DNA of 27,998 nt from positions 1 through 27,998 of IMG/VR virus record IMGVR_UViG_3300010354_000479, one strand, 5' to 3'. Source of the DNA: a virus. The position numbers and the translations under genes are program-made. Shown here piece after piece: positions 1-5,428 of the stretch (position 1 is its first letter; every line of letters starts with the position of its first letter). The notes beneath the pieces were generated by a model, which saw only the letters and a program-made list of their open reading frames with translations, did not search any database and was not told where the DNA came from.

Positions 1-57
1 GCCGCCTGTAAACGGTGAGCGTGAACCACGGCGCCTTGCGACCATCGTTCACGATCA
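1..57 (-). CDS. possible N-terminus of a leftward gene, cut by window edge
   Basis: Reading leftward from an ATG at 55-57, the minus strand is open to the window edge for 19 codons (MIVNDGRKAPWFTLTVYRR). The composition looks like real protein, and it follows a minus-strand terminator at 134-164, so it would be a new leftward unit. An in-frame stop lies just upstream, so the ATG is a natural start, but no clear Shine-Dalgarno is present. A plus-strand frame ending at 86-88 is also open from base 2, and I cannot exclude that one. No function can be given from 19 residues. Confidence 0.35.
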
Positions 58-133
58 TAAGTTTTACTTATCAATCAGGGCTGACTGATCAGGATTGCTT
101 ATCGTTGCAAAAGTTCACAAAAACTTTTCGACT

Positions 134-164
134 AAAAAGCCCCCAGTACGGGTGTACCAGGGGC
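134..164 (-). terminator. rho-independent terminator, minus strand
   Basis: On the minus strand a GCCCC...GGGGC stem, extended by GTAC/GTAC, is followed directly by TTTTT. It lies 20 nt past the stop of the 184-405 gene and would end leftward transcription from it. Confidence 0.7.
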
Positions 165-183
165 GATTGATTGGCGATGCTGA

Positions 184-405
184 TCAGAGGACTGAGCGCA
201 CCACCCGCCAGGGGGCGGCCATCGGGTAGCGGGTGTGGAAGTCTCCCCGCCAGGGGCGGACATAGGCGAGGGCAAGGAAGGCTTTCCAGGGGTTGATGTC
301 GTACCCCTCGCGGGCAGAGATGAACTCAGCCCAGGAGCGGGCCTCGTAGGCTGCACAGCAGAGGTCGCCGATGTCAGAGGTGAGCAGGAGCTTGATGGTC
401 TGCAT
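184..405 (-). CDS. small hypothetical protein, 73 aa
   Basis: I do not recognise the family. The protein is 73 residues, rich in Trp, Ala and Arg, with a Cys pair (DLCCAAYEARSW) and no membrane segment. The ATG at 403-405 is chosen because it sits at the end of a promoter/leader that recurs before two other genes in this patch (434-406, 708-677, 801-832). A terminator follows at 134-164, so the gene may be a single unit or the distal part of a leftward pair with 479-676. GC content is visibly higher than in the psbA region. Compact size and position suggest a phage accessory protein. Other overlapping frames here lack the shared leader. Confidence 0.6.
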   Translation of the reverse strand: MQTIKLLLTSDIGDLCCAAYEARSWAEFISAREGYDINPWKAFLALAYVRPWRGDFHTRYPMAAPWRVVRSVL

Positions 406-439
406 GGGAGGAGGGCCTCGTGTTGACTTCCTTAGTATA
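406..439 (-). promoter_or_regulatory. shared promoter/leader, copy 1 (minus)
   Basis: The minus strand carries a -10-like TATACT (434-439) followed by AAGGAAGTCAACACGAGGCC and a pyrimidine-rich CTCC stretch ending at the ATG of the 184-405 gene. The same arrangement occurs at 677-708 and 801-832. The GGA-rich block is too far from the ATG to act as a normal Shine-Dalgarno site. Confidence 0.5.
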
Positions 440-478
440 AAGGATGGGGCCGCGTGGTGCGACCCCTGTTACAAATCG

Positions 479-676
479 TTACCCGACAGGGCGTGACCAG
501 CAGAGGCGGTAGCCCTTGGCAACCGTAGCCCAGGCATTGGCTGCCCAGTACTCACGGGCAAAGCGCCCATCCGCCTTGCCTGCTGCCAGCTCTGCCCGTT
601 GTGAGGCGCAGTGAGCCAGGTTGATCACATCGAGCATCGACAGATCGCGGTCTTCGGTGTAGTAGACAGGGGTCAT
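479..676 (-). CDS. small hypothetical protein, 65 aa
   Basis: This 65-aa protein is of unknown function. It starts MTPVYYTEDRDLSMLDVI and has an Ala-rich, probably helical middle (SQRAELAAGKADGRFAREYW) and an aromatic, basic C-terminus. The start at 674-676 is fixed by the shared leader (677-708). It lies upstream of the 184-405 gene in the same direction with its own promoter copy, so the two look like independently promoted, similarly regulated genes. No metal site or membrane segment is seen. Confidence 0.6.
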   Translation of the reverse strand: MTPVYYTEDRDLSMLDVINLAHCASQRAELAAGKADGRFAREYWAANAWATVAKGYRLCWSRPVG

Positions 677-708
677 GGGAGAGGTCCCGTGTTGACCTCC
701 TTAGTATA
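677..708 (-). promoter_or_regulatory. shared promoter/leader, copy 2 (minus), with hairpin
   Basis: TATACT at 703-708 (minus) is followed by AAGGAGGTCAACACGGGACC and TCTCCC before the ATG. GAGGTC and GACCTC can pair as a perfect 6-bp hairpin with a 7-nt loop, which would hide the AAGGAGGT block. The -10 to ATG distance is 26 nt, the same as in copy 3. Confidence 0.55.
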
Positions 709-800
709 AGGCCAGGCCTACTGCTGCAGTGGGTTGTATGCAACATCTCTTTACATTAAGGGATGTTACAGGCTGGCTGGCCATCGGCTGCCCCATGCTC

Positions 801-832
801 TATACTATGGAGGTCACCAAGGGAACCCTCCC
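801..832 (+). promoter_or_regulatory. shared promoter/leader, copy 3 (plus)
   Basis: TATACT (801-806) is followed by ATGGAGGTCACCAAGGGAAC and CCTCCC, then the ATG at 833. GGAGG and CCTCC can pair. Upstream, a GCCCCAT block resembles the sequence preceding copy 1. Spacing to the ATG is 26 nt. Confidence 0.5.
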
Positions 833-1066
833 ATGAAGCTCTTCCTTCTGACTGCTGCTTTCGTTTCGGGTGCCGGCTTTGCTGGTATCGCCTACCTCGA
901 TAGTCAGGCTGCCCCTGTCATCGAGTCTGCTCGCGTGCGTACCTTCTCTGCATGGTGTGAGGCTGGAGAGGAGGAGGCCTGCCGCCTGCTCGCAATCGAG
1001 ACCAAGGGACAGTGCGCAGGTCCTGCCGGTAGTGGCTGCCAGTACGACAGTACCATCGTGAAGTGA
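833..1066 (+). CDS. small exported or membrane-anchored protein, 77 aa
   Basis: The protein begins MKLFLLTAAFVSGAGFAGIAYL, a classic signal peptide or N-terminal anchor with one Lys and a hydrophobic core over residues 3-21, and a possible cleavage after SQA near residue 26. The remaining ~50 residues hold four Cys (WCEAGEEEAC, KGQC, GCQYD), which could form two disulfides in the periplasm. The ATG at 833 is preferred to upstream in-frame starts because it lies at the end of the shared leader. It is followed by a perfect inverted repeat at 1078-1097. Function is unknown; a secreted host-modifying peptide is one possibility. Confidence 0.6.
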   Translation: MKLFLLTAAFVSGAGFAGIAYLDSQAAPVIESARVRTFSAWCEAGEEEACRLLAIETKGQCAGPAGSGCQYDSTIVK

Positions 1067-1077
1067 TGCATTTTTAT

Positions 1078-1097
1078 GGGGGTACATTTGTACCCCC
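1078..1097. repeat. perfect inverted repeat, 9-bp arms
   Basis: GGGGGTACA (1078-1086) and TGTACCCCC (1089-1097) are perfect complements around a 2-nt loop. No proper T-tract follows on either strand, so it is a weak terminator at best; a protein-binding palindrome is equally possible. It sits at the switch from GC-rich to C-poor, AT-rich sequence. Confidence 0.6.
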
Positions 1098-1169
1098 CAC
1101 CCCCAACTTTTCATCTCTGAACCTGTGGCTACCCCCTCTGGAAATCTCGCAAAATTTCTGAAATCGAAA

Positions 1170-1325
1170 ATGCCAATTTTGAAATTGACCACCAGTTTTA
1201 TTATTATTGTTGGGTTAGTGTTGATTAATTGTGGAGAGGTTGAGGCTAAGCGGGAGAAGAGTGAGCAGAAGTGGAGGAGTTGTTGGGTGACGAGTGGGGT
1301 TAAGAGGGTTAAGGTTCAGTGTTAG
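1170..1325 (+). CDS. putative small membrane or secreted protein, 51 aa
   Basis: From the ATG at 1170 the protein is 51 aa: a short N-terminus, a hydrophobic stretch of about 15 residues (FIIIVGLVLI) ending in NCGEVEAK, then a basic tail with two more Cys. It could be a signal peptide or single membrane anchor; the residues before the first Cys are not a standard lipobox. A GTG at 1125 would add 15 residues (66 aa) and cannot be excluded. It converges on, and overlaps by four bases, the minus-strand gene at 1322-1537. Third codon positions are rich in G and T, unlike its GC-balanced neighbour. Confidence 0.45.
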   Translation: MPILKLTTSFIIIVGLVLINCGEVEAKREKSEQKWRSCWVTSGVKRVKVQC

Positions 1326-1537
1326 GAGCAGGAGTTAAGTTTAAGGAGGATATAGGAGAGGAGGGGGATACCGATTGAGGCGGATATGATAGCGACACGA
1401 ATTTCGTGCAAGCGGATACGTTGATCAATTTTTTGGAGAAGGATTGAGTGATCAGTGGTGGAGGTATTGGGGGAGGAGAGGTTTAGGGTGAATTGATCTT
1501 GAGGGTCTGGGCGACGGGATTGAGGATTAGAGGTCAT
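1322..1537 (-). CDS. small protein with C-terminal membrane segment, 71 aa
   Basis: The first ~45 residues are polar, Pro/Ser/Thr-rich and then charged (QKIDQRIRLHEIR), and residues ~48-66 (VAIISASIGIPLLSYILL) form one membrane helix, so a tail-anchored inner-membrane topology is likely. The start (1535-1537) overlaps the stop of the upstream 1534-1725 gene in an ATGA junction, which supports translational coupling. Codons end mainly in C or T. Unknown family. Confidence 0.55.
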   Translation of the reverse strand: MTSNPQSRRPDPQDQFTLNLSSPNTSTTDHSILLQKIDQRIRLHEIRVAIISASIGIPLLSYILLKLNSCS

Positions 1538-1725
1538 GACGAGATAGAGCGAAAGTAATCGCGTTGATGAGGGGAGAGGAGGGGGAGAGTTTTGAGGAGT
1601 AATTTTTTAGAGGTATCGAAGCCTAGTGTATGGTACATTTGTTGAAGGATTTGAGTTATAGCGATATCAGATTTAGCGTGAATTGAGAGGATAAGGGAGA
1701 GAGGGAGTAGGATATTATTGGGCAT
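1534..1725 (-). CDS. small hypothetical protein, 63 aa
   Basis: This is the first gene of a leftward pair. It has a hydrophobic N-terminus (MPNNILLPLSLILSI), then an amphipathic, Gln- and Leu-rich segment and a basic C-terminus. Its stop overlaps the next ATG. The start at 1723-1725 follows a run of C residues rather than a Shine-Dalgarno site, and a TATAAT lies about 20 nt upstream (1746-1751). No family recognised; the hydrophobic start may be a signal or membrane-association sequence. Confidence 0.5.
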   Translation of the reverse strand: MPNNILLPLSLILSIHAKSDIAITQILQQMYHTLGFDTSKKLLLKTLPLLSPHQRDYFRSISS

Positions 1726-1745
1726 GGGGGGAGAATAGATATATA

Positions 1746-1751
1746 ATTATA
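1746..1751 (-). promoter_or_regulatory. candidate -10 box for the leftward pair
   Basis: Minus-strand TATAAT, preceded by GG, stands 20 nt before the ATG at 1725. No convincing -35 is seen, so transcription may depend on a phage factor. Confidence 0.35.
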
Positions 1752-1809
1752 CCATTTTAACAAAGTATTTAGGAATACTAATAATTGTGGCTACAAAAAG
1801 GTAATAAAA

Positions 1810-1820
1810 CTGGTAGACTA
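1810..1820 (+). promoter_or_regulatory. candidate phage promoter motif, copy a
   Basis: CTGGTAGACTA, followed by GGGG, resembles the TTGGCACACTA motif that precedes several virion genes. It lies 21 nt before the GTG of the 1842 gene. Confidence 0.35.
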
Positions 1821-1841
1821 GGGGTAGATTTTTTATGAACA

Positions 1842-2246
1842 GTGGCGACATTAAATACTAGTTCTGGTTGGGTTGCTGGTGATGTAGAGAGAATTTTAAT
1901 TGCGATTGGTGTATGGGTGAGTCCTTTTACGATTAGCGAGGCGACTGTATGTTGCAATGAGCTTGCAAGTAACAGTCCAACGCTTGTTGCGAGGGTTCGG
2001 GAGTTATTGAGTGAGTTTGATGCTGCTGTTGAGGCGCAGAAAGAGGCTAATGTTGGTGGAAATGTTGGCAGGGTATTGCGGAAGGCTGATGTTTTGGAGT
2101 GGGATACGGAGAATAGTGGGACTCCATATGATGGTGCATTAAGAGAGAGAGCAAGAATTGTTGATGAGTTAACGACGATTTTCGGTTCCTGTCCGATTTT
2201 AAGTCAGAAAGGGTCCGATTCAGTCGTTGCTCTTTACAGGTCATGA
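1842..2246 (+). CDS. hypothetical phage protein, 134 aa
   Basis: Unknown protein. From a GTG start (1842) it reads MATLNTSSGWVAGDVERIL and is largely helical, with a heptad-like segment (LVARVRELLSEFDAAVEAQKEA) at about residues 49-70. An ATG seven bases upstream is in another frame and stops quickly. Its stop overlaps the ATG of the zinc-ribbon gene at 2243 (ATGA). A promoter-like motif lies at 1810. The N-terminal composition resembles small structural or connector proteins of tailed phages, but I cannot assign it; it stands apart from the virion cluster. Confidence 0.6.
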   Translation: MATLNTSSGWVAGDVERILIAIGVWVSPFTISEATVCCNELASNSPTLVARVRELLSEFDAAVEAQKEANVGGNVGRVLRKADVLEWDTENSGTPYDGALRERARIVDELTTIFGSCPILSQKGSDSVVALYRS

Positions 2247-2422
2247 GTACGCACCCCGAAAATGATGGTCCACTAAACGAATTAATTGAATTTGTTGAAA
2301 AGCAAGAGATGATTGATGTCTGGTGTACTGGATGTCAAGCATTTCGGAAGGCAAATGGAGTATTTGCCAAGTATTTAAATGGTGAAATTGGCAGTTGTCG
2401 GTTTTGCAGGGATCAAAAGTAG
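2243..2422 (+). CDS. zinc-ribbon mini protein, 59 aa
   Basis: The ATG at 2243 overlaps the previous stop (ATGA) and opens a 59-aa frame ending TAG at 2420-2422. It has a helical acidic N-terminus (LIEFVEKQEM) and then two Cys pairs, WCTGC (residues 28-31) and SCRFC (52-55), separated by 20 residues. That is the layout of a four-Cys zinc ribbon. Such mini zinc proteins are common phage products that bind nucleic acid or host polymerase, but the target here is unknown. Confidence 0.6.
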   Translation: MSTHPENDGPLNELIEFVEKQEMIDVWCTGCQAFRKANGVFAKYLNGEIGSCRFCRDQK

Positions 2423-2429
2423 GGGTGTT

Positions 2430-2549
2430 ATGACGGATGAGGATTTGAAAGAGCTGCAGGAGCGTGTATTTGAATTAAAGATGAGTGAATTATTTGAGGA
2501 GCCCTGTAGTTACGAGGATGAGGACGAATTTAGCGATGAATATCGCTAG
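2430..2549 (+). CDS. very acidic mini protein, 39 aa
   Basis: An ATG at 2430, seven bases after the zinc-ribbon stop, opens 39 codons ending TAG at 2547-2549. About 17 of 39 residues are Asp or Glu (ending SYEDEDEFSDEYR), giving a strongly negative peptide. It could mimic DNA or bind a basic host protein, but size alone makes this speculative. It is the last small gene before psbA. Confidence 0.45.
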   Translation: MTDEDLKELQERVFELKMSELFEEPCSYEDEDEFSDEYR

Positions 2550-2622
2550 TTTTGTAAGGATTCTTTAACAATTGAGGTAAACTGTACTAGTCCTTATGGA
2601 CTTGTCCTTATCGTTTACTTCG

Positions 2623-3702
2623 ATGACTGCTACTCTTTCTCGTCAGCAGCCAGTAAACCAATGGGAGTCATTTTGCCAATGGGTCACTTCGACCAACAAC
2701 CGACTTTATGTGGGTTGGTTTGGCGTTTTAATGATTCCCTGCTTGCTGGCGGCTACCATTTGCTTTATCGTTGCCTTTGTTGCAGCCCCTCCGGTTGACA
2801 TTGATGGTATTCGTGAGCCCGTTGCTGGTTCGTTGCTTTATGGCAACAATATTATCAGTGGTGCTGTTGTACCCAGTAGCAATGCTATTGGTTTGCATTT
2901 CTATCCGATTTGGGAGGCATTATCGTTAGATGAATGGCTCTACAATGGTGGTCCGTACCAACTTGTGGTATTTCATTTTCTGATTGGTGTATTTGCTTAT
3001 GCTGGTCGGGAATGGGAGCTTAGCTACCGACTTGGTATGCGTCCTTGGATTTTTGTTGCCTATCTCGCACCCGTGGCTGCTGCTTCTGCAGTGTTCCTCG
3101 TGTATCCGTTTGGACAAGGTTCCTTCTCTGATGGTATGCCTCTTGGCATTTCAGGAACATTTAATTACATGCTTGTTTTCCAGGCGGAGCATAATATCCT
3201 CATGCACCCCTTCCATATGCTTGGGGTGGCTGGTGTATTTGGGGGTGCTCTTTTCTCTGCTATGCATGGATCTCTGGTCACTTCTTCACTCGTTCGCGAG
3301 ACGACTGAAACTGTAAGTCAGAATTATGGCTATAAATTTGGTCAAGAAGAAGAGACTTATAATATTGTTGCTGCTCACGGGTATTTTGGTCGGCTCATCT
3401 TCCAGTACGCTTCCTTTAATAACAGCCGTAGTCTTCACTTTTTCCTCGCTGCTTGGCCTGTTGTTGGTATTTGGTTTGCTGCACTGGGTGTGAGTACCAT
3501 GGCATTTAATTTGAATGGTTTTAATTTCAACCAGTCGCTGATTAGTGCTGATGGTCGAGTGGTTAACACTTGGGCCGACATTTTAAATCGTGCTAATCTG
3601 GGTTTTGAGGTGATGCATGAACGTAATGCTCATAACTTCCCCCTTGACCTTGCTACTGCTAGCACTAGCACTGTTGGTCTTACTGCGCCGGCAATTGGTT
3701 AG
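2623..3702 (+). CDS. psbA: photosystem II D1 protein
   Basis: Full-length D1 reaction-centre protein in the thylakoid membrane; with D2 it binds the primary charge-separating pigments and the oxygen-evolving manganese cluster. From the ATG at 2623 it is 359 aa and aligns without gaps to cyanobacterial D1 (MTATLSRQQ...[16 protein letters not shown]). An ATG at 2596 would add nine residues not typical of D1. Key residues are present: Y161, D170, E189, H190, H198, H215, S264, H272, H332, E333, H337, D342 and the processing site after A344. Residue 130 is Glu (GREWELSYR), the form associated with high-light D1. The [10 protein letters not shown] stretch is typical of marine picocyanobacteria and their phages. 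No intron or frameshift. A terminator follows at 3732. Phage D1 replaces host D1 lost to photodamage during infection (established for cyanophages). Confidence 0.97.
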   Translation: MTATLSRQQPVNQWESFCQWVTSTNNRLYVGWFGVLMIPCLLAATICFIVAFVAAPPVDIDGIREPVAGSLLYGNNIISGAVVPSSNAIGLHFYPIWEALSLDEWLYNGGPYQLVVFHFLIGVFAYAGREWELSYRLGMRPWIFVAYLAPVAAASAVFLVYPFGQGSFSDGMPLGISGTFNYMLVFQAEHNILMHPFHMLGVAGVFGGALFSAMHGSLVTSSLVRETTETVSQNYGYKFGQEEETYNIVAAHGYFGRLIFQYASFNNSRSLHFFLAAWPVVGIWFAALGVSTMAFNLNGFNFNQSLISADGRVVNTWADILNRANLGFEVMHERNAHNFPLDLATASTSTVGLTAPAIG

Positions 3703-3730
3703 TTGACAAGTCGGGGTACTGGCTTATGAT
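3703..3730 (+). promoter_or_regulatory. sigma70-like promoter immediately after psbA
   Basis: TTGACA (3703-3708), a 16-nt spacer and TATGAT (3725-3730) form one of the best sigma70 promoters in the window. It begins at the base after the psbA stop codon and ends one base before a terminator hairpin; predicted initiation (about 3736-3738) lies inside the first arm of that hairpin. Confidence 0.65.
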
Positions 3731-3731
3731 T

Positions 3732-3757
3732 GAGGGGTCCTTGACCCCTCTTTTTTT
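3732..3757 (+). terminator. rho-independent terminator after psbA
   Basis: GAGGGGTC (3732-3739) pairs perfectly with GACCCCTC (3743-3750) around a 3-nt loop and is followed by seven T. The next start codon follows the T run with no gap. Confidence 0.85.
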
Positions 3758-4126
3758 ATGGCTGAAGATCTTGTGACGATACTGCGGTATCGGTATGTGA
3801 TTGAAGAAATGGTGATGAAGCGTAGCGAATTCGACAAAATCAACAAAGCTCCAACGGATCAAAGCTTCGAGGATACTTCATTGTTTATCTTGGGACGGTG
3901 CTCAAACGCTGAATTTGTTGATTGGCAATGGGGCTCTGAAGAGGAATTCTTGCCATCAAAAAACTGTGACATGAGAGAACCCCACGGTTATCTGGTTTTC
4001 GATGGCGATGTGACCAATTATTCGGATGATTGCGCGTATGCCAATGGGGAAGAGTGGGAGCACGAGTTCCCCTTTGAAATAAGAGGAGTTAGCGAAGGTA
4101 TTAAGTTATTGAATGCTATTGGATGA
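3758..4126 (+). CDS. hypothetical protein, 122 aa
   Basis: Unknown acidic protein with an N-terminal helix (VTILRYRYVIEEMVMKRSEF) and a mixed second half rich in aromatic and acidic residues (WQWGSEEEF, NGEEWEHEFPFEI). The ATG at 3758 is the base after the terminator T run, so there is no room for a normal ribosome site apart from hairpin sequence. If the promoter at 3703 is used, the message would have a leader of only about 20 nt. Internal ATGs at residues 18 and 20 are alternatives. It ends within the first copy of a 47-bp terminator-bearing repeat. Confidence 0.65.
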   Translation: MAEDLVTILRYRYVIEEMVMKRSEFDKINKAPTDQSFEDTSLFILGRCSNAEFVDWQWGSEEEFLPSKNCDMREPHGYLVFDGDVTNYSDDCAYANGEEWEHEFPFEIRGVSEGIKLLNAIG

Positions 4127-4164
4127 CGGTAAACTGGGGCCGAGAGGCCCCTTTTTTATTGGTT
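4118..4164 (+). repeat. 47-bp terminator repeat, copy 1
   Basis: This copy matches 4639-4685 at 45 of 47 positions. The core is ACGGTAAACTGGGGCC, a GAGA loop, GGCCCC, six T, then ATTGGTT. It overlaps the last codons of the 3758-4126 gene, so the repeat includes coding and noncoding sequence. Confidence 0.85.
4136..4157 (+). terminator. terminator with GNRA loop, copy 1
   Basis: GGGGCC (4136-4141) pairs with GGCCCC (4146-4151) around a GAGA tetraloop, followed by six T. Confidence 0.85.
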
Positions 4165-4191
4165 TGACTTGCCAGGCCGGTGATTGGCTCG

Positions 4192-4219
4192 TTGACAGAG
4201 AAGGAGACCTTGGTACGAT
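4192..4219 (+). promoter_or_regulatory. sigma70-like promoter
   Basis: TTGACA (4192-4197), a 16-nt spacer and TACGAT (4214-4219). It lies between terminator copy 1 and the 4243 gene and would restart transcription. The spacing equals that of the promoter at 3703. Confidence 0.5.
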
Positions 4220-4242
4220 AGAAGAGTTCTTGCTGTTTTGAT

Positions 4243-4632
4243 GTGACCCAGACCAGAAGGCCCAAGCTTAACTGGGGTGATTGGACCCTTAATCGTTCTA
4301 CTTATGAGTTGATTTACAAGAAGGGTATATATCATGTTGATCTTGACAGGTGCTGTACCAGTGCTCAAGTGTTAGATTGGATTCAACATATTACTGGTAA
4401 GACTTTTGCGCATAAGGATCCGAGGTGCATCTTTGATCTTGTTTGCGCCTTAAGGGATTTACTCGAGCTTCCCGTTGGTTATTGCACCTGGGGAAATATG
4501 AGCGATGAAATCATTGACACAAGAAGTCGCGTCGATCAGATTGATGAAAGAAATAGGGCAACGACCAGTCTTTACGCAAAGATGTCTGCAAAATCTTTGC
4601 GCTTAAAGAATCTGCTTACCGGTACTAAGTGA
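4243..4632 (+). CDS. hypothetical protein, 129 aa
   Basis: The only usable start after an in-frame stop at 4219-4221 is the GTG at 4243. The core (KLNWGDWTLNRSTYELIYKK, then YHVDLDRCCTSAQVLDWIQH, GKTFAH and LVCALRDLLE) resembles a family of small phage and bacterial proteins I recall, with the pattern D-L-x-x-C-x-T-x-A-x-x-L-D-W-I and a following LV-AL-D helix. The family has no function known to me. The C-terminal ~40 residues are a charged helical tail. It lies between the two terminator repeats and has its own promoter. Confidence 0.65.
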   Translation: MTQTRRPKLNWGDWTLNRSTYELIYKKGIYHVDLDRCCTSAQVLDWIQHITGKTFAHKDPRCIFDLVCALRDLLELPVGYCTWGNMSDEIIDTRSRVDQIDERNRATTSLYAKMSAKSLRLKNLLTGTK

Positions 4633-4638
4633 GGCGTC

Positions 4639-4685
4639 ATTGGGTAACGGTAAACTGGGGCCGAGAGGCCCCTTTTTTATTGGTT
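4639..4685 (+). repeat. 47-bp terminator repeat, copy 2
   Basis: Second copy of the 4118-4164 element with two mismatches, both before the hairpin. It begins seven bases after the 4243-4632 stop and ends at the base before the ATG at 4686. Confidence 0.85.
4657..4678 (+). terminator. terminator with GNRA loop, copy 2
   Basis: Identical to the hairpin at 4136-4157, a 6-bp G/C stem with GAGA loop and six T. Confidence 0.85.
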
Positions 4686-4871
4686 ATGTGGCGGATATGG
4701 TGTAAGGCGCTTGGGGAGAAAGCTTCAGAGTGCGATAAGGAATCAGATCTGGTAGCAATTGTCAGAACAGTAATATTTGCTACATATCTAGTAACAAATA
4801 TCGCAATTGTAGCAAATGCCGTAAGGCATTGGAGTGATGTTGACTGCAGGCAGCAGGAGCGGCTTTCATGA
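4686..4871 (+). CDS. small membrane protein, 61 aa
   Basis: From the ATG at 4686 the protein is 61 aa with one membrane segment in the second half (LVAIVRTVIFATYLVTNIAIVANAV, about residues 22-46) and a charged C-terminus. A GTG at 4629 overlapping the previous stop would give an 80-aa form, but that would translate the terminator hairpin, so the ATG is preferred. It sits directly after repeat copy 2 with no visible Shine-Dalgarno site. Its stop overlaps the next ATG (ATGA). A role in the host membrane is plausible but unproven. Confidence 0.5.
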   Translation: MWRIWCKALGEKASECDKESDLVAIVRTVIFATYLVTNIAIVANAVRHWSDVDCRQQERLS

Positions 4872-5020
4872 TAAACGAAGACACCCCGCCCAAGTTGGCT
4901 GAAATCATTAGGGATACTTGGCCTGGAATCTATATGAGACCCAAAAGAGATGACGAGGGAACATTGACACGAGATGAAGAAGATGTAAAGTTAACGAGGA
5001 ATGTTCGCAGAGGGCCTTGA
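4868..5020 (+). CDS. charged mini protein, 50 aa
   Basis: The ATG at 4868 overlaps the previous TGA. The 50-residue product has about half charged residues (RPKRDDEGTLTRDEEDVKLT) and no hydrophobic core. Its stop codon at 5018-5020 lies inside the loop of the terminator at 5012-5033, so the gene end and terminator are fused. Function unknown. Confidence 0.5.
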   Translation: MINEDTPPKLAEIIRDTWPGIYMRPKRDDEGTLTRDEEDVKLTRNVRRGP

Positions 5021-5033
5021 CAGGCCCTTTTTT
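5012..5033 (+). terminator. terminator whose loop is a -35-like hexamer
   Basis: GGGCC and GGCCC flank a TTGACA loop and are followed by six T. The loop is also a perfect -35 hexamer, and TAAGGT lies 16 nt further on (5039-5044), a weak -10, so a promoter could overlap this terminator as behind psbA. Confidence 0.75.
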
Positions 5034-5054
5034 ATTGATAAGGTACGCGAGGTC

Positions 5055-5065
5055 TTGGACCACTA
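5055..5065 (+). promoter_or_regulatory. candidate phage promoter motif, copy b
   Basis: TTGGACCACTA agrees with TTGGCACACTA at 9 of 11 positions and lies 22 nt before the ATG at 5088. Confidence 0.35.
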
Positions 5066-5087
5066 AACACAAGCCTTGGAGGGGCAA

Positions 5088-5279
5088 ATGGGTGGCAGTA
5101 ATTGCGAGCACAAGATCAGGCTATTAAGGGGTGCAATGTTTGAATATTTAGATGATGGGATGCTAGATGAAATGATTGAGGATATGAAGATCTTTCTCAA
5201 AGAGGAGGAGGATAAGATGATCGACATGGCCAAAATGTATAAGAAAGCACAGAAAATTCTTTGTGGAAATAATAAATGA
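5088..5279 (+). CDS. acidic helical protein, 63 aa
   Basis: A clear Shine-Dalgarno site (GGAGG, 5078-5082) fixes the ATG at 5088; an upstream TTG is less likely. The protein has Cys at residues 6 and 59 and a long charged helix (DDGMLDEMIEDMKIFLKEEEDKMIDMAKMYKKA) rich in Met and acidic residues, likely a coiled coil or helical hairpin. It opens an array of overlapping small genes up to 7530. No family recognised. Confidence 0.6.
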   Translation: MGGSNCEHKIRLLRGAMFEYLDDGMLDEMIEDMKIFLKEEEDKMIDMAKMYKKAQKILCGNNK

Positions 5280-5428
5280 CAAAAGAACATCCTATTAACA
5301 AGCCGCCAAGCCTGAAGCAGCAAGCATTGATTGCACTTCATGCAATTGCCACAGGCGCAAATAACGCCCGTGAACAGTACTTAGATCTGGAGACAATCCG
5401 TCTCGCACTGGAGCAACTCGATGACTGA
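5276..5428 (+). CDS. small phage protein, 50 aa
   Basis: The ATG overlaps the previous stop (ATGA). The sequence (NKPPSLKQQALIALHAIATG, then an LETIRLALEQL helix ending in Asp-Asp) resembles short helical proteins I recall from cyanophage and cyanobacterial genomes with a terminal D-x-x-T-I-R-x-A-L-E pattern; no function is known to me. Its end overlaps the next gene by eight bases. Confidence 0.6.
   Translation: MTKEHPINKPPSLKQQALIALHAIATGANNAREQYLDLETIRLALEQLDD

Noticed and set aside
800-1192. 130-codon minus-strand frame over the signal-peptide gene
   Set aside because: It would run through the perfect palindrome and antisense to a gene with a good leader and signal peptide.
2984-3316. 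110-codon plus frame inside psbA
   Set aside because: Out-of-frame shadow of a highly conserved membrane protein gene.
4123-4167. 14-codon peptide frame MTVNWGREAPFLLV overlapping the previous stop (ATGA)
   Set aside because: It is a translation of the terminator repeat; in the second repeat copy the ATG is lost (GTA), so it is not conserved as a peptide.
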